Shown here: piece by piece, positions 35,019-46,758 of the stretch
Numbering within the stretch: position 1 is the stretch's first letter
How the letters are laid out: the number at the start of each line of letters is the position of its first letter
Assembly: GCF_000004825.1 (NCBI RefSeq)
Contig: NW_008805089.1
Span: forward strand, 930,001-994,000
Direction of reading: 5' to 3'
DNA length: 64,000 nt
Origin: Heterostelium album PN500
Taxonomy: Eukaryota; Evosea; Eumycetozoa; Acytosteliales; Acytosteliaceae
Notes under the pieces: model-generated
Told to the model about the DNA's origin: nothing
The model's input: the letters and a program-made list of their open reading frames with translations, nothing else
Database searches by the model: none
Made by a program: the position numbers and the translations under genes

Positions 35019-35622
35019 CTTAACTCTAATCTTAACATTAAAAATAAATAAAAAAGTTATATATATTTAAATATATTTATATATATGTATGGTAATTAAT
35101 TATTTATAAATCTTGTTGATATTTTCGAAATGTTACAAAAGTATGTATGTTTGCAAACAAACTGCTTTTAATTATGTATGCAAACCAAAATCAGTTACTA
35201 TTAATTAAAATAATATTACTTTTAAATTAATTAAAATTTTTTTAAAAATTTTCAAAAAAAACGAATGAACATCATCATTATGAGCAGGTGTGTGGTCATA
35301 ATTAAGTATTGATTCATTAATGTATTACATTGATTGATAAATTAATTAGATTAATTAAAATTATATCTTATAATATTTTATTTTATATTCAAAACATTAT
35401 TGTTATAATTATTATTATGATTATTTGTTTTGAATACATCATTTCTTAAATCATAATTATCTATTAATGATTTAAATTAATATTAATAAACATAGAGGTT
35501 TGTTGATGTTAGTTAACTAACTAATTAGATGTTGTGTTAAATGAGAATTCTTAATCTCATTTATACTTGTAAGTGTTAATAGCTATCTACATGTTTTGTT
35601 AAAATATATAAAGGTTGGTTGA
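35019..35622. other. Intergenic region between YME1 and the Rab-like gene
   Basis: About 600 bases of AT-rich DNA containing the YME1 promoter and the 3' end of the Rab-like gene. TTAATTAA-type repeats are common. No gene seen. Confidence 0.45.
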
Positions 35623-36488
35623 TCAAGAACAACATCTCTTTTTCTCTTTTGGTAATGTAATGTTGGTAGGTGGTGGATCCGACAATCTAAATGAATCTCT
35701 ATCTTTGGTAGTCCTATACATAGTTTGTTTTATTGTTAGAGTGACCAGGTTTTCGACAGTCTCCAAAATACCAGAACCATCTCTTGCTGATGTGAATGCC
35801 CAATCATCGAAATTATTTTCATTCGAAAACTTTTGAAATTTGGAGGTTAACATTTCTAAATCTGGATCATCACTTATTAAATCAAACTATATACAAATTA
35901 ATTTAATTATATTAATGACTTTGTTTTTTTTTTGATCAAATTATTTAATTTTATCATACATACTTTGTTAGCTAATAAAAAAGTAGGTATTGGTTCATTT
36001 GGAAAATTCTTATCCAATTCTTTTTTCCAATTCTTGGCACTCACTGTACAATCTAGTTTGGTTGAATCCATAACAACCAATGCTGCATTTGCATCATTGA
36101 AATAACACTAAAAGTAAATAATTAATTACATTAATAAACCAAGTTGTTATTTTAAAATTAATTTTTAATAACTACTCTTGTTAATAATAAGAAACGATCT
36201 TGACCAGAGAAATCCCAAAAGCATATTTTTAAATCCTTCCCGCATATATTAACTTTTTTCTGATGAAAACCTACACCAATCTATTAATTTTTATTAATAC
36301 TTTGTATTTTAAATTTCATGTAATTTTTACAATCAACTTACAGTATTTATTGATGCCAAAGTTTGATCATAGCAAAGATTATTTATAATTGATGTTTTTC
36401 CAACATTGGTATTTCCAATCACAATGATCTTTAGCATTTTCTCTGCATCGACATCCTCATCAAAGGTTTGCATTTTAACCAAATCCAT
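35623..36488 (-). CDS. Rab-family small GTPase, Rab32-like
   Basis: Four exons (36342-36488, 36176-36280, 35964-36107, 35623-35886), all phase 0, give 219 aa. G boxes: GNTNVGKTS (P-loop), the Thr before IGVGF (switch I), WDFSGQDRF (switch II), NKFD formed across the last intron, and TSA. The LLANK motif, the long WKKELDKNFPNEPIPTF segment and FTSARDGSG resemble Rab32/38, which act in lysosome-related organelle and phagosome traffic. The protein ends KKRCCS, supplying cysteines for geranylgeranylation. The switch I region (VGFHQKKVNI) is unusual compared with the Rab32 VDF, so a divergent lineage-specific Rab is possible. Confidence 0.88.
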
Positions 36489-38430
36489 TTGAACAACTTT
36501 TAAATGGATTTTATAAATATATATAAATAAATTAAAATAATGATATTGATATAAAATAAATAATTATTTTAGAAATAAATATTAAAGTTTAAACTATTTC
36601 AACTGTTTAGTTAAAATTTAAGAATAAAAATAATAATGGAAAATGATCAACAACTATATTTATTATAGTTGGTTATATTTCTATAGATTGTAAGAGGTGT
36701 GGTGTTTTGGTTCTTAGCTCAGAGATTGAGCTACAAAATAAATTATTGATGATCAGAGAAAGAGCTGTTTTGTCGTTGTTATTGTAGATTGGGGTAATTA
36801 AAATAAAAAATACTAATTACTTTAAATGTGTGGGTTAAAATAAAAATAAAATAAAACTATGAATAAAAAAAAATAAATATTACTTTTTATGTTTGGTGAT
36901 TTGATTGGATTGGATTGTTGGTGTTTAATTATATATTATAATATTAATTAAATGAATATATAATCAAAAGTTAAAAAAGTATAGTTTTTTTTATATAATC
37001 TAAAAACAATTAACTAAATAGTTGGTTTTGTTTTGTTTGTGATTGGTTGTTAATTTGATTGATAGATAACCTTTATTAGTTAATAATTTGGTTTGTTGGA
37101 TGATCAACCAAACATGAAATACTAGTATTAATTAAAACAAACCAGGGCTATATGATTGGTTCAATTCTCTATCAAAATTTGTTGGGAAGTATACTTTTTT
37201 TGGAATGTTTATTTGGTTTGTGTGAAATGTGTTGGATATTTATACACCTTAAGTTATTACTATTACTACTACTATTATTATTATTAGTTATAATGAACAC
37301 TATTTAATTCTTTGCTAATAAATTGTAGTGCTTGTTTTTTAAGGAAGTAAATATTATAATGAAGTTGAGAGGTATTACCGATGTAAGATGTAGAGGGTAT
37401 GATTATAATATTTAAAGTAATCTAATTTTAAATATTTGCTACAGCAATAATAAGAACAGTAACATCACGGGGTTATTAGAAATAGTAAACAAACAAGTGG
37501 TGGTGGTAGTGGTAATATTCGTATTGATTGGTTCTGATGATGATAGTATAAATGAACTTGATATATATGTTATTTATTTGATAGTTTTATGTAGTTGTGG
37601 GTATGGTACAGTGTGGAGTGTCACTTTGTTGGGTGTAAAACAACCAAATATGTTATATCGAAATAGTATACAAATAATGTGGTGTATTTGATGATATATG
37701 ATGAAGTAAAGTGGTGTGCTATCTGTTCAATGTTGATGTAATTAAACAACACTATTTAAAAGAGAGTTATATATTATATTATATTCTATGTTTATGTTTT
37801 GTTTTTAAAACAATCATTATAATGCGTTTTAATTAAATGTAAATAAATAAGCTTATTTAAAATTTCTCAATTATATTAAAAATTAAAATAAAAGCAGATA
37901 AAGTAGAGATAGCACATCAACTATTGTTTTAATATTAGAAGTTTTGAATATATCTCATTTGGGGTATTATTTTGGTGTTGATCAAGTTAATTCAATTAAA
38001 ATGTGTGCAGAAGCAAACACAAAAATCGATCTTAATATGAGGTGATTTTAATGAACTTTTAATTTTTATTTTTTTGAAACAATCATCGCCAACATTGTTT
38101 GTTGGATGGTGCATAATTTCAATGGGTGCGGTTAACTAAAAACAACCACTAGTGAAAAAGCAACTGTAACATACGATTTACTTCCGAAAGTGACCACTTG
38201 TTGTTATTATTTTCTGTTTATGTGTCAAAAACAATAAAAAGAAGGTTAAACTATTTATGGATTAAGAAATCAAAATTTTAAAATTTACCTTTTAACAACA
38301 GAGTTTCTTGGTAAGTATCGAAAGTTTCAACAGCAAATATCCTACATAAAGGATAAGATGATCATGTTGGTGTTGATTTTACTATTAATAAGTTATCTGG
38401 TTGATATTGATACTGTCAATTGCTAGTTGA
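36489..38430. other. Long AT-rich intergenic region
   Basis: About 1.9 kb upstream of the Rab-like gene. AT-rich with TTGGTTTG/GGTTGTT runs; a 64-codon frame at 37497-37691 has no plausible protein composition. From about 38290 composition becomes more coding-like, leading into the relic at 38431. Confidence 0.4.
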
Positions 38431-38583
38431 CATAGAGATGTACATGAGAATGGTTGTTATTCGATGTTGTTGGAAGCTATCCGTATCATTGCAAAGTTAA
38501 ATATGTTTTGGTATTCAAAGTTAAAATCTGAAATGTCAACGAAAGATTCATCTCCGACATCAGGTTCTTTCGGTTCATCTTAA
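38431..38583 (+). pseudogene. Unidentified coding relic downstream of the polymerase gene
   Basis: Fifty sense codons with protein-like composition (HRDVHENGCYSMLLEAIRII, then KLNMFWYSKLKSEM and a Ser-rich end), closed by stops on both sides. No start codon lies at the front and no splice-linked partner exon was found, though the preceding 100 bases also read as coding in shifted frames. Best taken as a remnant of a decayed gene; the family is not recognised. Confidence 0.35.
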
Positions 38584-38697
38584 TAGGTGTAATATTATAC
38601 TGCAAATATCTGAAATCAATATAAATAGCCTTATTATTAATAGAGTTAAATAGTATTCAACCGAAATCTTTAGGTTATCTTTTTCATCATTATTACG

Positions 38698-38876
38698 TTA
38701 ACATGTTGGATTTAATAAATCAAATGTTTCATCAAACTTAGCTTTAAATGATTTTTGAAATAATAAACAATCTTTCAATATATTAGTGATTTTATTTTTC
38801 GCGAATCAAATTCAATCAACCACCAAGCGCGATGGTTCTGTGAAATGAGAACAGTTCCCAATCCAAATAAAATTGG
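38698..38876 (-). pseudogene. Unidentified coding relic in two frames
   Basis: On the minus strand, 38775-38876 reads PILFGLGTVLISQNHRAWW and on to a stop, and 38698-38805 in another frame reads FAKNKITNILKDCLLFQKSF and on to a stop. The two overlap and look like consecutive parts of one former protein. Not recognised; could also be chance in AT-rich DNA. Confidence 0.3.
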
Positions 38877-38900
38877 TTAATAATACTATTTATAATGATC

Positions 38901-41900
38901 TTATTGTTGATGGTATTGTGTATTCAAAGTTGTTGTTGTCGGTAATTCATATGATTGCAAAGAACCCCAACATTTACCTATACTCATCTTAATGGGTATT
39001 GGTATACTAAGTTTGGCTGCACTTTCCATTGACTCTTTGACTATTAGCTAAATTATAAAAGGTGGTGGTATTAGTATACCTAATTCTTATCTATTTTTTT
39101 TAATAATTTACTTACAGCAACTTCTGCCAATTGTGATTCAGGTACTTCCAATAGCAATTCATCATGTACTTGTAAAACAATTTCAGCGGGAATACCTCTT
39201 TCATTCAACTTCTTATCGACTTGTATCATTGCCAACTTTGAGATGTCTGCGGCGGTTCCTTGTGGTATGGTATTTTTCGCTTTTCTCTTGGCACTCTCTT
39301 TCACCTCGTTGGTGACCTTTGTATCTTTGTAGACTTCAAACACTTCACGAAAGTAACGTTTCCTCCCAAAAAAAGTTTCTACAAACCCATTTTTCAAACA
39401 GGAATCACCAACCGATGTAAGATAGTCTGTGAGAACCTGGTAGGTTGTTTTAAAGCGAAGCAAAGCAGCTTTTGCTTTGTCTTTGGTGGTATTTAGATCA
39501 TGTGCCAACTTACCAATACCCATACCATAGAGAATACCATAACATAAATGTTTGGCAATCGTCCTATCACTATCTTTAATTTGTTCCAGCGGTATCTTTG
39601 ACATTTGATGTGATATCAATTTGAATACATCAACCGTTGAATTATTAAATATTTCCAAAAGTTTTGGATCTTGTGAAAAATGTGCCTAAACAATTTGTTA
39701 ATAAATAGATAATATTAGTATTATTTAATAAATTGTTTTTATAATATTTATTTTAAAGTTCAACTTACCAATATTCTCAATTCTATTTGAGAGTAATCAG
39801 CTGATAAAAATATATAACCTTGTTTCGGTAAGAATGAATCTCTAATTTTTATGGAAAGTGTTTCACATTTAGATTCCATAGCAACTAAATTCTGAGGTAA
39901 TAAAGTTAATAAAATGATCAGTTTTTTTTTTTTGAATGAATTAAATAGTTTAAAAAGTTACATTATATTGTGATGAATGATTTTCCAAGTCAACCGCTGG
40001 TATTTCAATATCGGAACTGTTACTGGCGATTGAAAGAGGTGACGGTGTAAATGTTGGTGCCACTTTGAATTCTATGGGATGTGCGATCGATTGGAGGTTG
40101 GGAAATACCATAGCAAGACGGCCTGTAGGTACGATGGTTTGGAGAATAGTTGAATATATTCTCATGGAGTTGTCGGTGGACCGATAGCAATACTTTCTCA
40201 ACTCGTCTGCATAGTTGTTGATATGATGTGACAACTTACGATACTCCATCAGGATGTTTGGAAATGGATGTTCATGTGAAATCGTTTCCAAATGGTGTGC
40301 ATTGGTACTGTATGATTCCTTCAGAACCTTCTTATTGGTACGTGAATCTGGCTTGGTCAGTTTCAACCAATTATACATTACATCAGACATCTGTATCTTA
40401 CTTTCCATATCCAATTTCAATCTTGGCACCAACAGATGTGCTTTGTAAATGAGATAATCTATTTTCTTTTGTACCAACTCACGTGTATTCTGACAGATTT
40501 CATCGTCAAATCCAATACCAATGAATTCCATACGCGCCAATATCGGAGTGACCGGCATCTCTATTTCAAAGAGAATCTTCAAACTGCTAGGATCGAGCTG
40601 CTTCAACAATCGCTGTGAAAGTATCAATGTTTGGTAACAAGCCTGATATGCCAGATCAAAGTGATTTGTACTTCCAGATCGTGTTGCCAACTTTGAAATA
40701 TTATGAAATTTAGTTGCACCAATCATCTTTTTGCTACCCTTTGCATTGTCCATGTAAACATATTCCAGTTTCTTGTCTTTATGTAAATCGGAATCAGTTA
40801 GCCAGAGTGCAATTTTCGGATCAATTAAACGGTGTTTCAGCGAGATACCTTTCGATAGCAGTATCTTTAATTGTGGTTTGGAATTCCAAATATGTTTGTA
40901 GCTATATGGGTATTCCAGTACTTGTTTAACCAATTTCCAATTATCATTGTAGAACGACTGTTTAAAGTCGGCAACACCTCCACTCGGAGCAAGTGGCAGT
41001 TGATAGACTGCCAATCCAGGTGACCAAGAGACAATGATTGATTCTACATGAAACAGTTTCGGTAAGAAGAATGTCTCTTCATCGTTCATCACCAATTCAA
41101 TATCGATTTTCGCTGTTGATGTTGTAGTAGTGTTATTTTTGTTGTTATCATTATTATTATTATTACTAGACATCTTCAAACTGAAACACAGACTTATAGA
41201 GTATTCAAATTGCATTGGCCATACCTTTCTGAACCACTCTATGTTTCGATCGTTGATGTGTCTTATCTCATATTTGAATCCAGCTGGATTGACCAAACCA
41301 TATTGCTTACAACCAACTAGAGTATTACGATCAAAATCTGGAAGATTTGGTACACTCTGTTTAATCTTTGTATTGGTGTAGTCATCAAATGAGACTGCTG
41401 GATGAAATTGAAGATCTTCGGGGTTGAACGAGCCACATCCACCACTATTACTAGATTCAAAGCTTGTATCCAACTCTTCATTCCTCTCTTTGATTGCATT
41501 CTGTATGATCTGTTTCTTCTTACTGTAATTTAAAACTAATGGTTTTGGTTGTACAATCTGATTCTGTTGTGGTGGTAATATTTGTAATTGTTTTTGTGCT
41601 GGTAGTTTAGGTTGAATCGGAGGCTGAGGTTGAGGTAGAGGAAGTAGTAGTTGTGGTGAATGTGCTTTAATGTTTGGTTGAAATTTTAATAGATTTGGTA
41701 TCATTGGAATTGTAGTTGTAGTGGTCGATGTTGCAGTTGCGATTGACATGTCAGTAGTAGTGATATGAGTGGACATTGTTGTAATTGTCGTAGTTGTTTG
41801 ACTGTTAATGTCAGTATTGTTACTCTTCCTCTTTTTTACCCTATTATTATTATTATTATTATTACTAGATCTACTTGCTTTCCTTTTTGATTTAGTTGGT

Positions 41901-42700
41901 GATTTCTGTTCAACATGATGTTGTTGCACTGGTATATCAGTTGGTTCATGATGTCTTTTCTTTTTAGTTTTTGAGCTGTCGTTTGATTTTCTTTTACTAC
42001 TTGATTTTGATGTAGATGTTGTCGAGGTTGATGTTGTCGTTGTCGCTGAATTAACTGTATCATTGGTAATAGGTAATCCAGCTACACTATCAATATTCAT
42101 ATATTCTTGGTTTAAATAAACTGAATCTTTTAATATTGAATTGTTTTTAGTTGCTGATGTTATTGCTGTTGTTGTCGTTGTGGTTGTCGATTTATTATTA
42201 TTATTATTATTATTATCATCATCATCATTGAAATAACTTGCAGCACTGAATAAACACTTGAATTTAGCTTGCTTTGCCAATATCTTGCTGGTTTCAGATT
42301 CTAATTGGGGATCGACAAAAGAGAATATATTGGATCGACGTATATCGTTATAACTCTTTCGATAGTGATCGATAGTCATCATTGAATTCATGTGTGGCAG
42401 TGTAGATCTCTCTTGACTTGGTAATGTTGAAATCGATGAGCAAACATTGTCTCTATTATTATTATTATTATTATTCTCTTCATTTTTATTTAGTTGTGAT
42501 TTTTGTTGATTTATCTTGATATCTAGATCAGAGTATTCAAATTTAAAGCTATCATTACTGATATTATTATTATTGTTATTACTGATGTTAAATGATAATT
42601 GCTGTTGTTGTTGTTGATGATTAATAAGTTGAATATTTTCATTTGAAGAAGTAGATATATCGAAATCAAAACTTATATCATTTTTGTTGATCATCGACAT
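38901..42700 (-). CDS. Family A DNA polymerase, POLN/POLQ-like, without helicase
   Basis: Four exons (39962-42700, 39769-39891, 39116-39685, 38901-39047), all phase 0, give 1192 aa. The N-terminal 430 residues or so are Asn/Gln/Thr/Ser-rich and basic (KKRHHEP, SKRKASRSS), probably nuclear targeting. A degenerate 3'-5' exonuclease-like domain follows (SIIVSWSPGLAVYQL, RLIDPKIALWLTDSD). The polymerase domain has motif A ADYSQIELR, motif B RTIAKHLCYGILYG and motif C QVHDELLLEVPE. The last exon ends MESAAKLSIPIPIKMSIGKCWG, matching the POLQ/POLN terminus. POLN and POLQ act in translesion synthesis and break or crosslink repair. No helicase domain exists here, so POLN-like is the better label; the POLQ helicase could be a separate gene. 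Confidence 0.9.
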
Positions 42701-43014
42701 TTCTAATTAGAAATCTACATTCTGTGCTAAATAATAATAAATTTATCATTAAAAGATATTGTTTACAAACAAAGAAGTATGTTTTTGCTTATGTTGATCA
42801 TGAGTAAAAATTTCTTGGAAAAAAAAGTAGTACTTTTTAAGTTTAAAATTTTCTACACCAACAATAAAACTTCAAACATTAATTAAATTGGTGTTAACCA
42901 AGAAGTAATACAACAATCCAACTTCCAAGTTGACTCTTAGATTATATTTAAAATAAAAAAACTATTTAAAACTTTAAATAAATAAAAATAAACATATATA
43001 CATATAAATATAAT
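42701..43014. other. Intergenic region between polymerase and BTB genes
   Basis: About 310 bases, AT-rich; 5' flank of the polymerase gene and 3' flank of the BTB gene. Nothing else seen. Confidence 0.45.
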
Positions 43015-44647
43015 TTATTCAGATGAATCATTTTCTTCGGTAATTAAATTCGAATCTTCTTCAAGTTTAACTAATCTACCGTAAACTTCGAAACAACAAA
43101 CACACAGTTCATCACCATCTCTTTGATTTGGACCTGTCATTTGTATCTTTAGATGTCGGTAGGAGTGAATAGAGTCGATTGGCCATCCCGATATACTGTA
43201 TCCTTCTTTGAGTGATGTGTCATTATGGTGAGTCGTTAGGATGTCCCATTGCTCACCGTCCAACGATCCCAACAATTGCCAGTTCTTTGGTGCTGCGTAG
43301 ATCGATCCTTGACTATCACCGGCATATCTCATCGTATAGTAGTTTGGACATAGAACGTACTTGCTTCCAATGTCCACCGAATAGTAGGAGTTTGGCAACT
43401 TGTCGGTGTACATATTGGTCGGAGTGCGACTAACAAACGGTGTTGGATAGCCAATGCTCATGCTGGAGGAACTGACCTTAACAGTCTTTCTAATCGATGG
43501 TGATTCGTAATCGTCGGTATCCTCCACTGTTCCAAAGTAATAGAATACACCCTTTGTATCGCCTGGAGTTGAGAATGTGAAATCCGTAACACCCTGTCTT
43601 ACAACTGCCATATCCAATTGCTTTGGTGTTTCTTTCGTTGCCAAATATCTATATGCCTCATACATTATATCTCTATCGACCAAACCAGATGCTTCTATAT
43701 GTTTACTAAGTTGATGTGATGACATACTTGCAAATCTAATACACTAGTATTTGGATGGTATGAATTAATAACAAAATTATCAACAACAACAACAACAACA
43801 ACAACTATTTTAATATTGATCAACTTACTTCTAATGGTTTTTGTAATTTCTTTTTTAAAAAATCAATCTCTACTATCTCTTCACAACTAATATCTTTAAG
43901 TATTGAATATTGTTTCTTTGCCCATCTGACTAGTGAGTCGAATATCTCTACCTCTGGGACACGAAGACTATCTTGTTTGAGAATGGCGATTACACTGTCT
44001 TCGGTGAGCAAATGCCAGTTTGGAGAGGACAACAATATGTCCATAGAGTGTTGTGTTATGAATTCAAAACAGAGTGTTTTAATTTTGTCCAAACGATATC
44101 GCTCGGCTGCGTATAGAACTTTACAAATATCCATCTCGGGATCACCTTCCATGCAGATTCTCATTGAGTACCAACCACAGTATTCTCGTAGCTCTTCAAG
44201 ACTGTAGTAATCTGCACAGGAAAGTACGTCCAACACTAGTGCAGGCACCAAATCGATCTGACCGGAATACAAATATCTGAGAATACATTGGACAGTGTCC
44301 TTTGAGAATTGCATAGAGATAACGGATGACGCTGCTTCCATCATTGAAGAAGATAACATCCTCATGAGAACCGGCGATCTTGCACTCAAAACGAATTTAT
44401 GTGCATAGAAAGTATCTGTACCATTGTTTCCAGTAATTCCACCACTCGATTGCAACTCTCTCTCTTTGTCAGAACTACTACATTCGATATAATCATCTGA
44501 ACATCCAACGACCTGCACCATGATGTCTGACAATTCTGGATTATTGAAATAATATGAAAAATCAGACATGAATCTCTTCCTCAGTCTATTATTTCCTACA
44601 CCAGCTACCATTATTTGTAAAAAATCTCTCTTTACATTGATTTTCAT
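43015..44647 (-). CDS. BTB-BACK protein with discoidin-like C-terminal domain
   Basis: Two exons (43829-44647, 43015-43743) give 515 aa. The BTB/POZ domain (LSDIMVQVVG, FYAHKFVLSARSPVLMRML, ILRYLYSGQIDL) has a Ser/Gly insertion before FYAHKF. A BACK domain follows (ICKVLYAAERYRL, FDSLVRWAK). The C-terminal 200 residues contain a galactose-binding-like (F5/8C-related) domain: YYTMRYAGDSQG, WQLLGSLDGEQWDILTTH, YRHLKIQMTGPN. BTB-BACK proteins usually serve as substrate adaptors for Cullin-3 ubiquitin ligases, and this architecture also occurs in plant BTB proteins. The target is unknown. A run of (AAC)n lies in the intron. Confidence 0.85.
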
Positions 44648-46758
44648 TTTTATTTGGAAATTTTATTTTATTAGTAATTTATTTTAATAACTATATATTC
44701 TTTTTATCTATCTATTATTATTATAATTATTATTTTTATTCAAAATATTCCACATTAATATTTTTAATAATTAAAGAATTTAAATAAATGTAATGTTATC
44801 CTATCTATTGTAATGATAATAGTAATAAAATAATATTATACATTGAACAACAAAAATAAATTTATTAAACATTACAAGATATTATTCTTATTAGGTATAT
44901 AGGTGTGGTGAAAGATTTTTTGTTGTTGTTGTTATATGTTATTTTTTTAAATGATTTTAAGTAGAATAATACCTTTAAGTTGGTTTTATTTGAATGACAG
45001 AAAAAATAATAATTACAACTCTAACAACAGATAAATAATAAATATAAATTCATTGTATTTGAAAAGATTCGTCAGACTATTGACTATTTTTAATTATATA
45101 AGGTAAAAATAATCATTTTTGGAATACCTATTTAGAATTCAATTGGTGTGTGTGGTTTGGTGTATTTGTATAGACATTATTTTCATTGTATGGTGGTGAA
45201 CATAAAATAATATTGTTTTTTTATTTTTCTGACTTTACTTTGCAAATTTAACACACTTTTTAAAACTTGATTAATGAATACATAAAACAAATGAAAGATA
45301 GATAGAATAATCTTAAATTATAGATAAAGAAAAATAATATTTATTTTTTCGTATTTTTTATTTGTTTTTTTACCTTTTATATATTTTTATCTTATTTTTA
45401 TTTACAAATATTTGTTTTTTTAAATTTGTTATATTTTTTTGAATTGATTTTTTATTTAAAAACTAAATTATTTATACATAATTTATATATTTATTATTTA
45501 TTTCCCTCCTTTTTATTTTATATTTATTTATAGATATGGGAATGAAAAAAAACAAAAAGTAAATTTAATTTTTTTATTTGTTAGTTTTTATTCTTTGATT
45601 ATTATTTAAATTTACTGTTTTTTAGTTGATTGTATTATTATTATTAATGTTGAAAAAATTAAAAATATATAAAATTTGACCAAATTATCATTATTTAATT
45701 ATCCTAATGTAGAAAGTATCACAATCATTGTACTTTGACTAAAATAGTTAGAATAAAATAAATTTCATTTAGTCAAGTGGGGGTCAAAGCGGTGATTTAA
45801 CCATTGGATTTTAATGGGTCAACAGGACAAACCCCTCCTTTTTATTTCATCATACTACCTAAAATTTCCACACTTCTTTTAATTGTTGAATCAACAAATA
45901 ATCAATTCTCATGAAAATGGGAAAAGAAAGTGTAAATTTAATAAACTATATATAAAAGGTAAACATTCGCACTACTACTTTTGATATTAACAAATTATCT
46001 GTCTATTGTTTCGTCTTTTCTAACACTAATATATTTATTATTAAATTCACATGTTGTTGTTGTTATTGTTTGTTTATCTGTGTGAGAGTGTGTTATTTGT
46101 GGTGTGGTGGTAATGTGTGATGTGATTGATTAACTGTGGGTTTTGTGGATAGATTTTATGTTATGTGGGTGGTGTATAAAGTAAAGAATAATTTTTATAG
46201 AGAAGGAAATTGAATTGATGATAATGATGGTAATTTGATTCTTTTTTTTTTGTGTGTTATTAATCATTTGTGGACATTGTATTTGGTGTGACATTCTACA
46301 TCTCTCGATTTTTTATTATATTTTTTTTTCTTATTGTATTATTATTACTTTTAATTGAGAATTTTCAATTTAATCAATGGTAAATTATTGAGATTTAATG
46401 GAGATAATTAAAATGGTATATTAATAATATTTCTGATAGGAAAAAAAAAGATTTACATTATCAAAATATATATATTGTTCATACTCATTACCTTTTAACA
46501 AACTTACATCATATTTTGTTTTGATATTTACCAATTGGAAGATGATCTTGTCTTTTCTTGCCTATTTTACTTTTTTTGATTCAAAACCATTAGATCTTAT
46601 AAATTATCTTATTATTACTATTATCTTAAAATCAATTGCCTTTTTTTTTTTTTTAAATAATAACCAATAATATTGTTGACAAATGTTGTTTTTTTTTTGG
46701 TACTAGTGTTTTTTTTTTGTTTCTGTATATCAAGGAATGGATAACAAGACAAAATGAT
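44648..46758. other. Long AT-rich intergenic region
   Basis: About 2.1 kb between the ends of two minus-strand genes. The complex segment at 45770-45840 (GTCAAAGCGG, ATTTAACCATTGG, GGGTCAACAGG) is less AT-rich than the rest. GTGTG-rich patches lie at 46070-46180. No supported gene. Confidence 0.45.

Noticed and set aside
37497-37691. Plus-strand 64-codon frame
   Set aside because: Val/Ile/Tyr-rich translation of AT/GT-rich DNA, no start context, no intron partner and no recognisable domain.
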